Source of the DNA: a virus
IMG/VR virus record: IMGVR_UViG_3300032287_004484
Location: 124,001-188,000 of that record
Direction: 5' to 3' (one strand)
DNA length: 64,000 nt
Shown: positions 49,739 through 58,558 of the stretch, one piece after another
How the letters are laid out: the number at the start of each line of letters is the position of its first letter
Position numbering within the stretch: position 1 is the stretch's first letter
Position numbers and translations under genes: made by a program
The notes under the pieces: generated by a model
Databases searched by the model: none
Told to the model about the DNA's origin: nothing
Seen by the model: the letters and a program-made list of their open reading frames with translations, nothing else

Positions 49739-51565
49739 ATGCCAATAAATAAAATAGCATATCAAGTATTAGAAGAAAACCAACAAAATTATATCAATAT
49801 TCTTAGAAGTGGTCAATCAGTAAGTGATATAGGATGGACCACATATGCTGATTCAGCAGGAACTAATCCAGTCGATGGAATCGGTGGAAGCCCAAGTATT
49901 ACTTGGTCACAAAACACTTCTAGTCCTTTAAGTGGCGATTCTGACTTAAGATTAGTAAAAGATGCAGTTAATAGGCAAGGAAATGGAGTAAGTATTCCTT
50001 TCACTATTGCTAATAGACATTTAGGAAAAGTTCTTCAAATAACTTGTGATATGGAATTAATCTCTGGAACTTATGCTTCTGGAGATTTAAGAATAAGCAT
50101 AATACAAGACCCTACTGGAACTCCAGTTGTATTAGAACCTGTAGGAACGTCTCTTGAGTTAGGTATTGCAAATCAAAGAATAAGAGAAATTGCTACTTTT
50201 CAAAGTCATATCTCTATTACTTCTTATAGATTATGTATTCACGTAAGTAGTACAAGTGCAAACGCTTATACAGTAGATTTTGCTAATTTTAAAGTATGGG
50301 AACCAACTCAAAGTATAGGAAGTGTTATAACAGATTGGCAAAGTTATACACCTACAATAGTTGGGTGTGGTACAGTTTCTACTGTTGATTTTAGATGGAG
50401 AAGAGCTGGAAGTTCAATGGAGATATTCGGTTCATTTAGAACTGGTACTACAACAGCAGTTCCAATTCAAATTCCTTTGCCAAATGGTTTATTTCCAAAT
50501 TTACCAAATAGTGCTAATCAAACAAGAAATAGTGTTGGAATTGGGACAAGAGCGGAATATTCTTCAACCGTAAATTCTTATAATGTAATAGCTGATAATA
50601 GTTTAAATTATTTAACTTTTGGTTATTTGAATGCAGGTAGTTCATCTTATGACCCATTAGCAACTTTTAATTGTTCAAGTGTATTTAATACGAATGATGA
50701 TATACTTGTTCGTGCTGAAGTTCCAATAGCAGGTTGGGGTTCTAGTGTTGCAATGAGTTCTGATAGCGGAGATGGAAGAGTTATAAGTGCTATGGTTACA
50801 GGAAGTTTAAGTACTGGGGCAAATACTTCTACAAATTTAACTTGGAGTTCCCCTACTATACTTTATGATACTCATGGAGGTTTTAATGCTACTACTGGAT
50901 ATACTGCACCTGTTTCTGGTTATTATCAATTTACAGGTTATTTTAATACAGATAGCACAAGTGGGACTTATTGGAATGCTTGGGTATCGGGTTCAAATAG
51001 ACAAAGTTGTGGTGTATCTTTAAGCGGTTTTATTTTTGTTTCTGGTACAGTTTTATTATTGGCAGGGCAAAATTTAACATTTAGACCTGCTTCTGGTAGT
51101 GTAGCAAGCGTTAGTTCTGGAAATTATTTTACAATAAATAGAGTTTCAACCGGTAGTCAAGTTATTGCAACAAGTGAAACAGTTGCTTGTAGTGTTAATA
51201 AAACATCTGGAACTGCTAGTGCTTCAACAAGAATTGCATCTTGGAATACAAAAGATTTAGATACTCATGGAAGTTTTGATTTAACAAATGGAACTTTTAC
51301 AGTTCCAATGTCTGGAGTTTATTTAATAAATGCTTCTGCTCATACTTTTAATTTTACTTCTTATAATCAAGCAGGATTCACAATACGTTCTGGCACTACT
51401 GTTTTATCTACTTCAACGATGTACTTCACTTCTTCTTTTGAACCTGAGATAGGTACATCAGCTTTACGAAGATTTATAGCAGGTGATATAATTAGTTTAT
51501 ATGGTTATGGAAGTGGTTTTGCTTGCAATAATTTAATTATGAATATATCAAGGATAGGAATATGA
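49739..51565 (+). CDS. Fibre/receptor-binding protein with C1q-like domains
   Basis: A 608-residue protein. Residues 1-190 resemble a carbohydrate-binding beta domain ('NRHLGKVLQITCDMELISG', 'VDFANFKVWEPTQ'), residues about 200-335 a second beta domain starting 'WQSYTPTIVG', and the C-terminal 250 residues contain two C1q/TNF-like jelly rolls ('GYTAPVSGYYQFTGYF'; 'FDLTNGTFTVPMSGVYLINAS' with 'AGDIISLYGYG'). C1q-type tips are used by phages and bacteria to bind surface ligands. Start is 1 base after the previous stop. Confidence 0.7.
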   Translation: MPINKIAYQVLEENQQNYINILRSGQSVSDIGWTTYADSAGTNPVDGIGGSPSITWSQNTSSPLSGDSDLRLVKDAVNRQGNGVSIPFTIANRHLGKVLQITCDMELISGTYASGDLRISIIQDPTGTPVVLEPVGTSLELGIANQRIREIATFQSHISITSYRLCIHVSSTSANAYTVDFANFKVWEPTQSIGSVITDWQSYTPTIVGCGTVSTVDFRWRRAGSSMEIFGSFRTGTTTAVPIQIPLPNGLFPNLPNSANQTRNSVGIGTRAEYSSTVNSYNVIADNSLNYLTFGYLNAGSSSYDPLATFNCSSVFNTNDDILVRAEVPIAGWGSSVAMSSDSGDGRVISAMVTGSLSTGANTSTNLTWSSPTILYDTHGGFNATTGYTAPVSGYYQFTGYFNTDSTSGTYWNAWVSGSNRQSCGVSLSGFIFVSGTVLLLAGQNLTFRPASGSVASVSSGNYFTINRVSTGSQVIATSETVACSVNKTSGTASASTRIASWNTKDLDTHGSFDLTNGTFTVPMSGVYLINASAHTFNFTSYNQAGFTIRSGTTVLSTSTMYFTSSFEPEIGTSALRRFIAGDIISLYGYGSGFACNNLIMNISRIGI

Positions 51566-52104
51566 TAAAATTAATTATTAAAAATATATACTTGCCTTAT
51601 CCTCAATACAGTTGGGATACAATAAAAGAAAACCAAGAAGAAGCCGATAAGTTTATAGATAACAATAGACATCTTTTTGGTAAACCTGAAAGATGGGCTC
51701 TTGCTAAAGAACTTATGGAAAATGGTGATACAAACGAACCAGAACATTGGATGTGGCACTCAGAACATTATGAAGATAGTGATGTTTTACAAACTGAAAT
51801 TAGAATTAGAAAATATATCGTAAATGAACTTAATGAGTTAGGTCATACAATAGAAGTAGAAAAAGAAGAAAGTGAAAATTGGGTATTACTTAAAGCCGAT
51901 TATACTATCGAAATAATAGATTTAGATAACGATTATGATTGGTTATTAAGTGAATGTCATAGAAAGAGAAAAGCTGAATATCCTGATAGTGGTGATTATT
52001 TAGATGCTATTGTGAAAGGCGATGAAGAACAAAAACAAACGTATATAGATAAGTGTTTAGAAGTTAAACTAAAATATCCTAAACCTATAAGAGAGGATAT
52101 ATAA
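51562..52104 (+). CDS. Tail fibre assembly chaperone-like protein
   Basis: A 180-residue, acidic, mostly helical protein ending 'KRKAEYPDSGDYLDAIVKGD' and 'CLEVKLKYPKPIREDI'. The 'YP..DYLDAI.KGD......Y...C..VK..YP' ending is common in phage tail-associated small proteins, and other chaperone candidates here end similarly. Overlaps the preceding fibre gene by 4 nt. Confidence 0.55.
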   Translation: MIKLIIKNIYLPYPQYSWDTIKENQEEADKFIDNNRHLFGKPERWALAKELMENGDTNEPEHWMWHSEHYEDSDVLQTEIRIRKYIVNELNELGHTIEVEKEESENWVLLKADYTIEIIDLDNDYDWLLSECHRKRKAEYPDSGDYLDAIVKGDEEQKQTYIDKCLEVKLKYPKPIREDI

Positions 52105-52668
52105 ATGGCTATTGGTTTTAATAATGATATTAATAATCTAGGAGTATTAAATGGGACTATTAATAGTGAGTTTAGAAATGTAATTCAAAATATAACAAAT
52201 TTATCTACTGGTCAAAATAATGGAACTACTACTTCATTATACAATAATATCCAATCTCTTTCAAATAGTACAAGTCAATATAGAATAATATGTCAAGGAA
52301 CTATTATTCCTAAATCTTCTAATTCCTTAATAGAGGTAATAGGATTTTTAAGTGGGTATGCTGATAATACTGCAACAACTCAAATGGAATCATTAGTATA
52401 TGTTCATACTGCTAGTCAAGGAACAATAGCAGGTCTAGCATCAAATCCACCATCAGGAACTTTAATAGGTAAATTTATTGCGGGTACGTCAATTTCTACT
52501 ACTGGGGCAGGTGTTGGTTCTTTTGGAGTATTAGCTTATACCACAAGCCTAATAGCAAACACTACTTATTTTATTACTTTAATAAGTCGTAGTTATAATG
52601 GAAGTTATGCCTATGTAAATATTTCCAATGTGCACTTTTCTAGTATGGTATTTAAGGAGTATATATAA
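52105..52668 (+). CDS. Small fibre/tip protein
   Basis: 187 residues, beta-rich. A helical start ('GFNNDINNLGVLNGTINSEFRNVIQNITNL' in the family style) is followed by a jelly-roll-like C-terminal domain ('RIICQGTIIPKSSNSLIEVIG', 'VHTASQGTIAG', 'ANTTYFITLISRSYNGSYAYV'). Probably a short fibre or a tip subunit. Starts immediately after the chaperone-like gene's stop. Confidence 0.6.
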   Translation: MAIGFNNDINNLGVLNGTINSEFRNVIQNITNLSTGQNNGTTTSLYNNIQSLSNSTSQYRIICQGTIIPKSSNSLIEVIGFLSGYADNTATTQMESLVYVHTASQGTIAGLASNPPSGTLIGKFIAGTSISTTGAGVGSFGVLAYTTSLIANTTYFITLISRSYNGSYAYVNISNVHFSSMVFKEYI

Positions 52669-52669
52669 A

Positions 52670-53008
52670 ATGCTAAATTATTCTGATATATTAAAAAATG
52701 CTAATTATAATAAAACATATTCTAGTAAAGATGTTCATGATTGGAATACGTTTATATTTGATAATCCAGAAGATAAACCTAATGAAGAATTATTAAATCA
52801 ATTTATACATTATGTAAGTAATATACTACCAATCAAAGAAAAACAAAAAGAGATTCAAAGATTATTATTAGAATCTGATTATATCGAACTATCTTCTTTT
52901 TTAGAACGTAAAGGACAAGAAACCTATAATCTTTGGATGACTTATCGAACTAATTTAAGAGAAGCATATCATGATTTTGAATTACCTATACCTGAGAAAC
53001 CATTATGA
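52670..53008 (+). CDS. Tail fibre assembly chaperone-like protein
   Basis: About 112 residues from the ATG at 52670. This start has an excellent SD (AAGGAGT at 52654-52660) and begins just after the preceding stop; an earlier in-frame start would run through the previous gene. The helical protein ends 'YNLWMTYRTNLREAYHDFELPIPEKPL', resembling the W-x-x-YR-x-x-LR ending of caudoviral tail-fibre assembly proteins. Confidence 0.6.
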   Translation: MLNYSDILKNANYNKTYSSKDVHDWNTFIFDNPEDKPNEELLNQFIHYVSNILPIKEKQKEIQRLLLESDYIELSSFLERKGQETYNLWMTYRTNLREAYHDFELPIPEKPL

Positions 53009-53301
53009 AAAGCATTACTGAAATAGAAAAAGATGGTTACATTTTAGTTAATAATCCAGATCTTGTACCCGAATATAAATTTAATCTTTCTAATTATGCT
53101 ATTGGTAGTGGTGAAAGGGCTCTTTATTTTGGTGAATTACAGGTATATAATACTTTAAAAGTTGAAGGTGAATTAAATGTTTTATCTGGAACTTTATATA
53201 GTTATAATTTAGGTTCATCTATAACGAGTGATACTACTATTTATGGAGTAATTAATGTTACTGATGAAATAAATATTGGAGGGATTCTAACTGTAATATG
53301 A
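53005..53301 (+). CDS. Small fibre-associated hypothetical protein
   Basis: A 98-residue, beta-rich protein ('ALYFGELQVYNTLKVEGELNV', 'SSITSDTTIYGVINVTDEINIGG') with a repetitive strand pattern as in beta-helical fibre parts. Overlaps both neighbours by 4 nt. Confidence 0.5.
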   Translation: MKSITEIEKDGYILVNNPDLVPEYKFNLSNYAIGSGERALYFGELQVYNTLKVEGELNVLSGTLYSYNLGSSITSDTTIYGVINVTDEINIGGILTVI

Positions 53302-53582
53302 AAATTTTTCAAAATAATACTTTTCCAATTAAAATAAGAAAACAAAATACTGATAGTCAATCAATAAATATTTTCAATTATCGAAATGTATTTTTTAAAG
53401 GTGATATAAATATTTCTGATCTTAATATAGATTCTACAAGTTCAGCAAGTTTTTTAGAACAAAAACCAATTAACATAGAAAATATAAATATAGAATCAGG
53501 TAAATTATTATTAATTGATCAAGATGTAAGAATAATTAGTGATGTTATTATAGCAAATGGTGGAGAAATGAGGATCATATAA
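53298..53582 (+). CDS. Small fibre-associated hypothetical protein
   Basis: A 94-residue beta-rich protein ('NIENINIESGKLLLIDQDVRI', 'SDVIIANGGEMRII') similar in strand rhythm to the preceding one. Both could be short beta-solenoid pieces of a fibre. No family recognised. Confidence 0.5.
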   Translation: MKIFQNNTFPIKIRKQNTDSQSINIFNYRNVFFKGDINISDLNIDSTSSASFLEQKPINIENINIESGKLLLIDQDVRIISDVIIANGGEMRII

Positions 53583-54260
53583 ATGGCTAGTATTATCAAA
53601 GTAGATCAAATACAAGAAAGTACTACTGGTGTAGGAACTAATTTCTCTAACACTGGAAGTGCTACTACTCCTACTATATCTATAGGGAATCAAACTAATA
53701 AAGGATTGTATCATTTAGCAAATGATAAAATAGGAGTATCAGTTGGTGGACAAAGAGTAGGTGAGATAGGTGCAGGTTATGGCGGATTTACTGGGAATAT
53801 AATTCAAGTTCAAAGCACAGTAAAAAGTAATCCATTTACATTAAATGCTACAAATACTTTTACTGATATTCCAGGATTAAACGTAACGGTGATTCCTAAA
53901 TATAATACAAGCAGAATATTAATTATTTGTCATATAGGCTGTGTAAGTACTGGTACTGGTGGAGGAGCTTCCATATTTAGATTTATGAGAAATAGTACGG
54001 CAGTAGGAATAGGTGATGCAGAATCATCTAGATTAAGAGCTGGATTTAGAACTTCTCTTGGATATAACGGTGATCATGGAAATGCTACATCTATGACTTT
54101 TTTAGATTCACCATCCTCTACTTCATCATTAGTTTATACTGTACAAATGGCATGTGAATTTAATACTACTATTAATGGAACAATAAGTAATAGTGACGGT
54201 GCTAATACATATCAAGCAAGACATATTTCAACTATAACAGTAATGGAATTACAGCAATGA
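53583..54260 (+). CDS. Fibre protein with KVGEIG-type shaft and globular tip
   Basis: A 225-residue fibre protein starting 'MASIIKVDQIQESTTG', with 'TNKGLYHLANDKIGVSVGGQRVGEIG' followed by a beta-sandwich tip ('LNVTVIPKYNTSRILIICHIG', 'HISTITVMELQQ'). It is a diverged paralogue of the proteins at 54606 and 55709. The tip type is widespread at the C-termini of phage fibres. Structural; receptor contact likely. Confidence 0.7.
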   Translation: MASIIKVDQIQESTTGVGTNFSNTGSATTPTISIGNQTNKGLYHLANDKIGVSVGGQRVGEIGAGYGGFTGNIIQVQSTVKSNPFTLNATNTFTDIPGLNVTVIPKYNTSRILIICHIGCVSTGTGGGASIFRFMRNSTAVGIGDAESSRLRAGFRTSLGYNGDHGNATSMTFLDSPSSTSSLVYTVQMACEFNTTINGTISNSDGANTYQARHISTITVMELQQ

Positions 54261-54604
54261 TAAATTATGTTTTAATATTAGATACTAATTATAAAGAAAA
54301 AAAATGGTCTTTAGATGGATATACTTATGATGGTCTTAACTGGTTAGATGAATCTCCAAAACCAACTAAAGAAGAATTAGATTCTCAATGGGAACAAGTT
54401 TTATCTATAAAAAATAAACAAAATTGTAAATCAAAAGCTAAACAGTTAATTGCTAATACTGATTGGTCTGTTTTACCTGATGTAAATATAACTAATAAAT
54501 CAGAATTTGAATCATATAGAAACATATTAAGAAATTACATTATTAATCCTATAGAAAATCCAGAATTTCCTATTGAACCAAAACCTGTATGGAGTATAGA
54601 ATAA
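54257..54604 (+). CDS. Tail fibre assembly chaperone (Caudo_TAP-like)
   Basis: A 115-residue protein with the family pattern 'AKQLIANTDWSVLPDV', 'FESYRNILRNYIINP' and 'PIEPKPVW' at the C-terminus, as in phage tail-fibre assembly proteins that help fold the adjacent fibre. It overlaps the fibre before it by 4 nt and ends 1 base before the next fibre gene. Confidence 0.75.
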   Translation: MINYVLILDTNYKEKKWSLDGYTYDGLNWLDESPKPTKEELDSQWEQVLSIKNKQNCKSKAKQLIANTDWSVLPDVNITNKSEFESYRNILRNYIINPIENPEFPIEPKPVWSIE

Positions 54605-54605
54605 G

Positions 54606-55322
54606 ATGCCTGATAGTATTATAAAAGCAGATAATATAACTTCTCTTAGTGGAGGTGGTATAGGTTTTCCTGATGGAAGCGCAGCTAATCCATCACTAAA
54701 ATTTACTAATGATGGAGATACGGGATTATATAGAATAGGAAGCAATACTATTGGTATAGCAAGTAATGGAAGTAAAGTAGGTGAAATAGGTGCTGATTAT
54801 GGAGCTTTTAAAGGTAATGTAGTTCAATGTAGAGTTACAAGATATGATATACAAACATCTGGTTCAACAGGTAGTGGAGTGGATGGAGTAGAATTAACTG
54901 GAATGAGAGTATCTATTACTCCTAAATTTGCTAGTAGTATGATTCTTTGTCAATTTCAAGTTCATTTAGAACTGAACAGTGCTGATTGGGATGCAATGTT
55001 TACTGTTTATAGAAATGGTGCGGTACCAACTGGGGTTTATGCGGGTTTTAATACAGTTGTAGGTAATGCTAATTGGAGCGGATTAAGTATAACATCTTAC
55101 TATGATTCAACAAATAATGCTGATTCTACTCCAAATACACAATCTTTTATGTATCACGATTTTCCTAATACTACTAATACATTAACTTATGCTCCAGGAA
55201 TTAAAACAAGTTCTCCTAGCGCAGCTAAAACTTTTTATATAAATAGAACAGTCAGTAGTCTTGGAGCAAGTTCTTATGAAGCTGGCGTTTGTTTTTCTAC
55301 TGTTTGGGAGATTGCACAATGA
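54606..55322 (+). CDS. Fibre protein, member of duplicated pair (A)
   Basis: A 238-residue fibre protein starting 'MPDSIIKADNITSLSGGGIG'. It has 'GDTGLYRIGSNTIGIASNGSKVG' and 'EIGADYGAFKGNVVQCRVTRYD', then a beta-sandwich tip ending 'STVWEIAQ'. It shares a 72-bp identical segment and its general tip sequence with the protein at 55709, so the two come from one recent duplication that includes the small gene behind each. Confidence 0.75.
   Translation: MPDSIIKADNITSLSGGGIGFPDGSAANPSLKFTNDGDTGLYRIGSNTIGIASNGSKVGEIGADYGAFKGNVVQCRVTRYDIQTSGSTGSGVDGVELTGMRVSITPKFASSMILCQFQVHLELNSADWDAMFTVYRNGAVPTGVYAGFNTVVGNANWSGLSITSYYDSTNNADSTPNTQSFMYHDFPNTTNTLTYAPGIKTSSPSAAKTFYINRTVSSLGASSYEAGVCFSTVWEIAQ
54778..54849 (+). 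repeat. 72-bp exact repeat, copy 1 of 2
   Basis: Identical to 55800-55871, within paralogous fibre genes. It encodes 'GEIGADYGAFKGNVVQCRVTR' minus its ends. Flanking sequence differs, so this is the best-conserved core of a duplication or a gene-conversion tract. Confidence 0.85.
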
Positions 55323-55633
55323 TACGAAAACCTAGTATTACAGATGCTATTATAAGTTTAAGACCAAATAGTGCTTTTATTTTAGAAAGTGACGATATAT
55401 CTCGATTAGAATGGAAAGATAATAATACTATTTCTCCAACCTTAGAAGAAATACAAAATGAATTAAATAGATTACAACAAGATTTTTATAATATAGAATA
55501 TAAAAATTTAAGAGAAAAAGAATACCCTAATATTAAAAATCAATTAGATATTTTGTATCACCAAGGATATGATGGGTGGAAAAAAGTAATTCAAGAAATA
55601 AAGGATAAATATCCTAAAAATGGAAATATTTAA
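55319..55633 (+). CDS. Small fibre-accessory protein, duplicated pair (A)
   Basis: About 104 residues from the ATG that overlaps the fibre stop (ATGA). It begins 'MIRKPSITDAIISLRPNSAFIL' and ends 'EYPNIKNQLDILYHQGYDGW' plus a 'DKYPKNG' tail. The YP..x.QLD..YHQG element is common in phage tail-associated small proteins and fibre assembly chaperones. Paralogue at 56338. Confidence 0.65.
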   Translation: MIRKPSITDAIISLRPNSAFILESDDISRLEWKDNNTISPTLEEIQNELNRLQQDFYNIEYKNLREKEYPNIKNQLDILYHQGYDGWKKVIQEIKDKYPKNGNI

Positions 55634-55707
55634 TGAATAAATTAATTAATTTTATTGAAAATCTAGTATTTCTTAATAAACCACAAACGATATGGAAGGA
55701 GTCATAA
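55633..55707 (+). CDS. Very small ORF (24 residues)
   Basis: ATG overlaps the preceding stop as TAATG and the frame encodes 'MNKLINFIENLVFLNKPQTI' and a few more residues before TAA. It fills the gap before the TTG-started fibre gene, whose SD lies inside it. Could be a real small peptide or a coupling leader for the next gene. Length alone is no support. Confidence 0.3.
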   Translation: MNKLINFIENLVFLNKPQTIWKES

Positions 55708-55708
55708 A

Positions 55709-56341
55709 TTGATTATAAGTGGTGATACAATTCAACCATCTATTGGAACTAATATAACTGTTCCTAGTGGATTAGGTATAAATGTTGGAAGTACTAAAAT
55801 AGGTGAAATAGGTGCTGATTATGGAGCTTTTAAAGGTAATGTAGTTCAATGTAGAGTTACAAGATATGATACACAAGTAAGTCTTACAACTGGTACTGGT
55901 GTTAGTGGAATCGAAATAACTGGGATGCAAGTTTCTATAACTCCTAAATTTATAAATAGTATGATAATTTGTCAATTTCAGATTCATGGAGAAGGTTCAA
56001 GCGGAGAGCATAATTTAATGTTTAATGTTTATCGAAACGGAAGTATACCAACAGGTACTTATTCTGCCTTTAATACAGTTGCTGGAAATAATATTTGGTC
56101 TGGAGTGTCAATGGCCACTATATATGATTCTGCTCAAAATAGTGATTCAACTCCTACTACTCAAACTTTTTTTTATCATGATTTTCCAAATACTAATTCT
56201 AATTTGATATATTCTCCAGGAGTAAAATCTACGGATGGCACAAGTAGAACTTTTGTTGTAAATCGTTCCATAGGAAGTTTAGGAGGATCAGCTTCTGAAG
56301 TTGGGATTAGTTATTCTATGGTTTGGGAGATTGCTCAATGA
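55709..56341 (+). CDS. Fibre protein, member of duplicated pair (B)
   Basis: A 210-residue fibre protein. TTG start supported by a strong SD (GGAAGGAG about 8 bases upstream). N-terminus 'MIISGDTIQPSIGTNITVPSG' is shorter than in pair A, then 'STKIGEIGADYGAFKGN' and a tip ending 'SMVWEIAQ'. Relative to the copy at 54606 the N-terminal shaft is abbreviated, which might change how it attaches. Confidence 0.75.
   Translation: MIISGDTIQPSIGTNITVPSGLGINVGSTKIGEIGADYGAFKGNVVQCRVTRYDTQVSLTTGTGVSGIEITGMQVSITPKFINSMIICQFQIHGEGSSGEHNLMFNVYRNGSIPTGTYSAFNTVAGNNIWSGVSMATIYDSAQNSDSTPTTQTFFYHDFPNTNSNLIYSPGVKSTDGTSRTFVVNRSIGSLGGSASEVGISYSMVWEIAQ
55800..55871 (+). repeat. 72-bp exact repeat, copy 2 of 2
   Basis: Identical to 54778-54849. 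See that entry. Confidence 0.85.
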
Positions 56342-56655
56342 AAAATAAACCTTTACTATCAGATGCAATAATTAAAATTAGACCTAATAGTGCTTTTATT
56401 TTAGAAAACGAAGATCTTTCAAGATTAGAATGGAAAGATAACTCTATTTCTCCTCCTAATGTTGATGAAATAAATTTTGAATATTCAAAACTTTTACAAG
56501 AATATGAATCTTATGATTATTGGAGAAATAGAAAAAAAGAATATCCTAAAATAGAAGATCAGTTAGATATTCTTTATCACCAAGGATATGATGGTTGGAA
56601 AAAAATAATCCAAGAAATAAAAGATAAATATCCTAAAAATGGAGATACTAAGTGA
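56338..56655 (+). CDS. Small fibre-accessory protein, duplicated pair (B)
   Basis: About 105 residues from the ATG overlapping the fibre stop (ATGA). It begins 'MKNKPLLSDAIIKIRPNSAFIL' and ends 'DQLDILYHQGYDGWKKIIQE' plus 'DKYPKNGD', paralogous along its length to the protein at 55319. Each probably serves the fibre encoded just before it. Confidence 0.65.
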   Translation: MKNKPLLSDAIIKIRPNSAFILENEDLSRLEWKDNSISPPNVDEINFEYSKLLQEYESYDYWRNRKKEYPKIEDQLDILYHQGYDGWKKIIQEIKDKYPKNGDTK

Positions 56656-57722
56656 GTAAATTATATGTAGATCAAATACTTCCTAGTACCACAAATAATG
56701 TTTCTTTTGTACAAGGTGGAACTTCTAATTTTATATCACCTTCTTTTGTTGGTGAATTAAAATCATTTAGGATTAGAAGAACTACTTCTGTCGCTTTTCC
56801 TTTTTGGAATTTATCTCTACCAGACCAAACATTATCAGCAGGAACTTATCCTGATTATGTTGAATATCTCCGAAGTATAAAAATAGAAACATGTAATCCT
56901 ACATTATTGACAGGTAACGTATCTACAAGTGGGAACTCTACTACTATAACCTTTGCTTCTTCTCAAACTTTAACAGCAGGTAGTTTATTATATTTTCATT
57001 CTTCAGCTCAATTTAGAATTATTCTTTCTGGAAGCACAACATCTTATGTAGTAGATGAACCTATTACTTTATCGAGTCAAGCCGTATCTTTAATAGATCA
57101 ATCAACATACAGTTCTATTTTTTCAGGTGCTTGGAGTACTACGGCTTTTACCTTAACTGACAATGCTCAAAATAAAATTCTATTAGATGCTTTGACCGAA
57201 GATGCTTACTATACTGGTGCAAGTATTTCTAGTAATGTAATAACGCCAATTAATACTACTAACTGGTTAATTCTTAGATGGGGAACTACTGATATTAATA
57301 TAACAAGTTTTAATCCTACAACAAGAGTACTAAATATTGCTTCTGGTTCTCCTAGTGGCACTACAATAGAATTATATCCACATCGTATTTCAGGTTCTAT
57401 AAATGCTTATCATAAACAAGTTGAAGATTCTGTACTAATTAATAATGGAATACAAGTAGTAAATGGTTTAAGATTGAGGGATAGATTTCAAGGACATAGA
57501 CATCAAGCCTTTGGTAGTTCTAGTACGGGAACTAGGTCTACATTAGCCGACAATATCTCTTATGTAGGTTTTGATCCAGGAGGGACTACGGGGCAATCTA
57601 ATGGTATGGTTTTAAATCCATCTACGGATACAGTAAACGGAACGCCAAGAACGGGACAATTTACTAGACCTAGAGGACTTGGGGTAATTTTCTATGAGTA
57701 TATGGGAAGGGTAACAGCATGA
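56652..57722 (+). CDS. Fibre protein with collar-like C-terminus
   Basis: A 356-residue protein from a GTG start overlapping the previous stop. N-terminal 'SKLYVDQILPSTTNNVSF' resembles other fibres in this block. The C-terminal 'DRFQGHRHQAFGSSSTG' and 'GLGVIFYEYMGRVTA' are features of tail-collar-type receptor-binding tips, where His residues of an H-x-H may bind a metal. Structural. Confidence 0.7.
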   Translation: MSKLYVDQILPSTTNNVSFVQGGTSNFISPSFVGELKSFRIRRTTSVAFPFWNLSLPDQTLSAGTYPDYVEYLRSIKIETCNPTLLTGNVSTSGNSTTITFASSQTLTAGSLLYFHSSAQFRIILSGSTTSYVVDEPITLSSQAVSLIDQSTYSSIFSGAWSTTAFTLTDNAQNKILLDALTEDAYYTGASISSNVITPINTTNWLILRWGTTDINITSFNPTTRVLNIASGSPSGTTIELYPHRISGSINAYHKQVEDSVLINNGIQVVNGLRLRDRFQGHRHQAFGSSSTGTRSTLADNISYVGFDPGGTTGQSNGMVLNPSTDTVNGTPRTGQFTRPRGLGVIFYEYMGRVTA

Positions 57723-58159
57723 GCCTTACAAAAATAACAAGTACAGTAATAAATACTTTAAGTTCTTTTTTTAGTATTAATAGTAGTACAGGAGCAATAA
57801 CTACAAATGTTCCTGATTTAATTGGAAGTAATACAACACTATATCCTTCTTTTGCATGTAGAGCATGGGTAAATTTTAATGGAGTTCCATCTACTCCTAC
57901 AATTCGAGCAAGTGGAAATGTATTGAGCGTTACAAAGACTGCTGATGGCGATTATACCGTAAATTTTATAACTCCTATGCCCGATGCGAATTATTGTATA
58001 TTTTCAACAGGTCACCAAGTGGATGCAGATGGCACATTTATTTCTTTTAGCGTTCTTTCAAGAAGTACAACAGGGTATAGAATAAGATGTGGACATTATG
58101 ATAGTGGGCAATATAGTCTTAGAAATTGTGATTATGTAGGTACTGGAGTATTTAGATGA
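57719..58159 (+). CDS. Small fibre protein with common phage tip domain
   Basis: A 146-residue protein. 'ACRAWVNFNGVPSTPTIRASG' and 'DYTVNFITPMPDANYC' are a widespread phage fibre C-terminal domain. The N-terminal 35 residues ('LTKITSTVINTLSSFFSINS') probably attach it to the fibre. It overlaps its neighbour by 4 nt and is the last large fibre gene. Confidence 0.75.
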   Translation: MSLTKITSTVINTLSSFFSINSSTGAITTNVPDLIGSNTTLYPSFACRAWVNFNGVPSTPTIRASGNVLSVTKTADGDYTVNFITPMPDANYCIFSTGHQVDADGTFISFSVLSRSTTGYRIRCGHYDSGQYSLRNCDYVGTGVFR

Positions 58160-58203
58160 GAATAGCCGGATATAACAAAAAAGATAATAGATTAGAAGTT
58201 TAG
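58156..58203 (+). pseudogene. 15-residue ORF, possible truncated accessory gene
   Basis: An ATG overlapping the preceding stop (ATGA) opens a frame 'MRIAGYNKKDNRLEV' and a stop. Each preceding fibre gene is followed by an accessory gene starting exactly this way, so this may be the broken remnant of one. Very short; low confidence. Confidence 0.25.
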
Positions 58204-58210
58204 AAGGAAA

Positions 58211-58558
58211 TTAAAAATAATTATTATCTTCACAATTATTAATTATTTCTTCAACTTTATTTTTCCAATTAGTATCATAAATAATTTTTTTATGTTCAAA
58301 ATTTAGTGGTCTAAAATTACAACTGTTCATGTCTCGATTTATTAAATAAAAAATAACATATATCTTCCAATCTTTTTCTTCTGGCATAGTTCCGATTAAA
58401 TATTGACTTAATAACTTATGTGATTTATTTAGATTGCCATTACCATATTCTAATAAACCATTAAATTTTAAATCGTTTAGAATATCAGAAGTAGATAAAT
58501 GTTCAAAGGGTAAGCATATGCCTGTAAATAAAATAAACATTAATAAAAATTTTTTCAT
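58211..58558 (-). CDS. Small secreted protein with signal peptide
   Basis: A 115-residue protein with a clear Sec signal peptide (MKKFLLMFILFTGICLPFEH: two Lys, hydrophobic core of about 12 residues). The mature part is about 95 residues, has Cys residues (near 82 and 109) and helical content ('LSTSDILNDLKFNGLLEYGNG'). GGAG lies 8 bases before the ATG. Exported phage proteins of this size often act at the envelope, for example in superinfection exclusion. No family recognised. It points against the flanking genes. Confidence 0.6.
   Translation of the reverse strand: MKKFLLMFILFTGICLPFEHLSTSDILNDLKFNGLLEYGNGNLNKSHKLLSQYLIGTMPEEKDWKIYVIFYLINRDMNSCNFRPLNFEHKKIIYDTNWKNKVEEIINNCEDNNYF

Noticed and set aside
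28555-58159. Diversity-generating retroelement
   Set aside because: Variable fibre tips made me look for a reverse transcriptase and a template repeat, but no RT gene or A-biased repeat pair is in the window.
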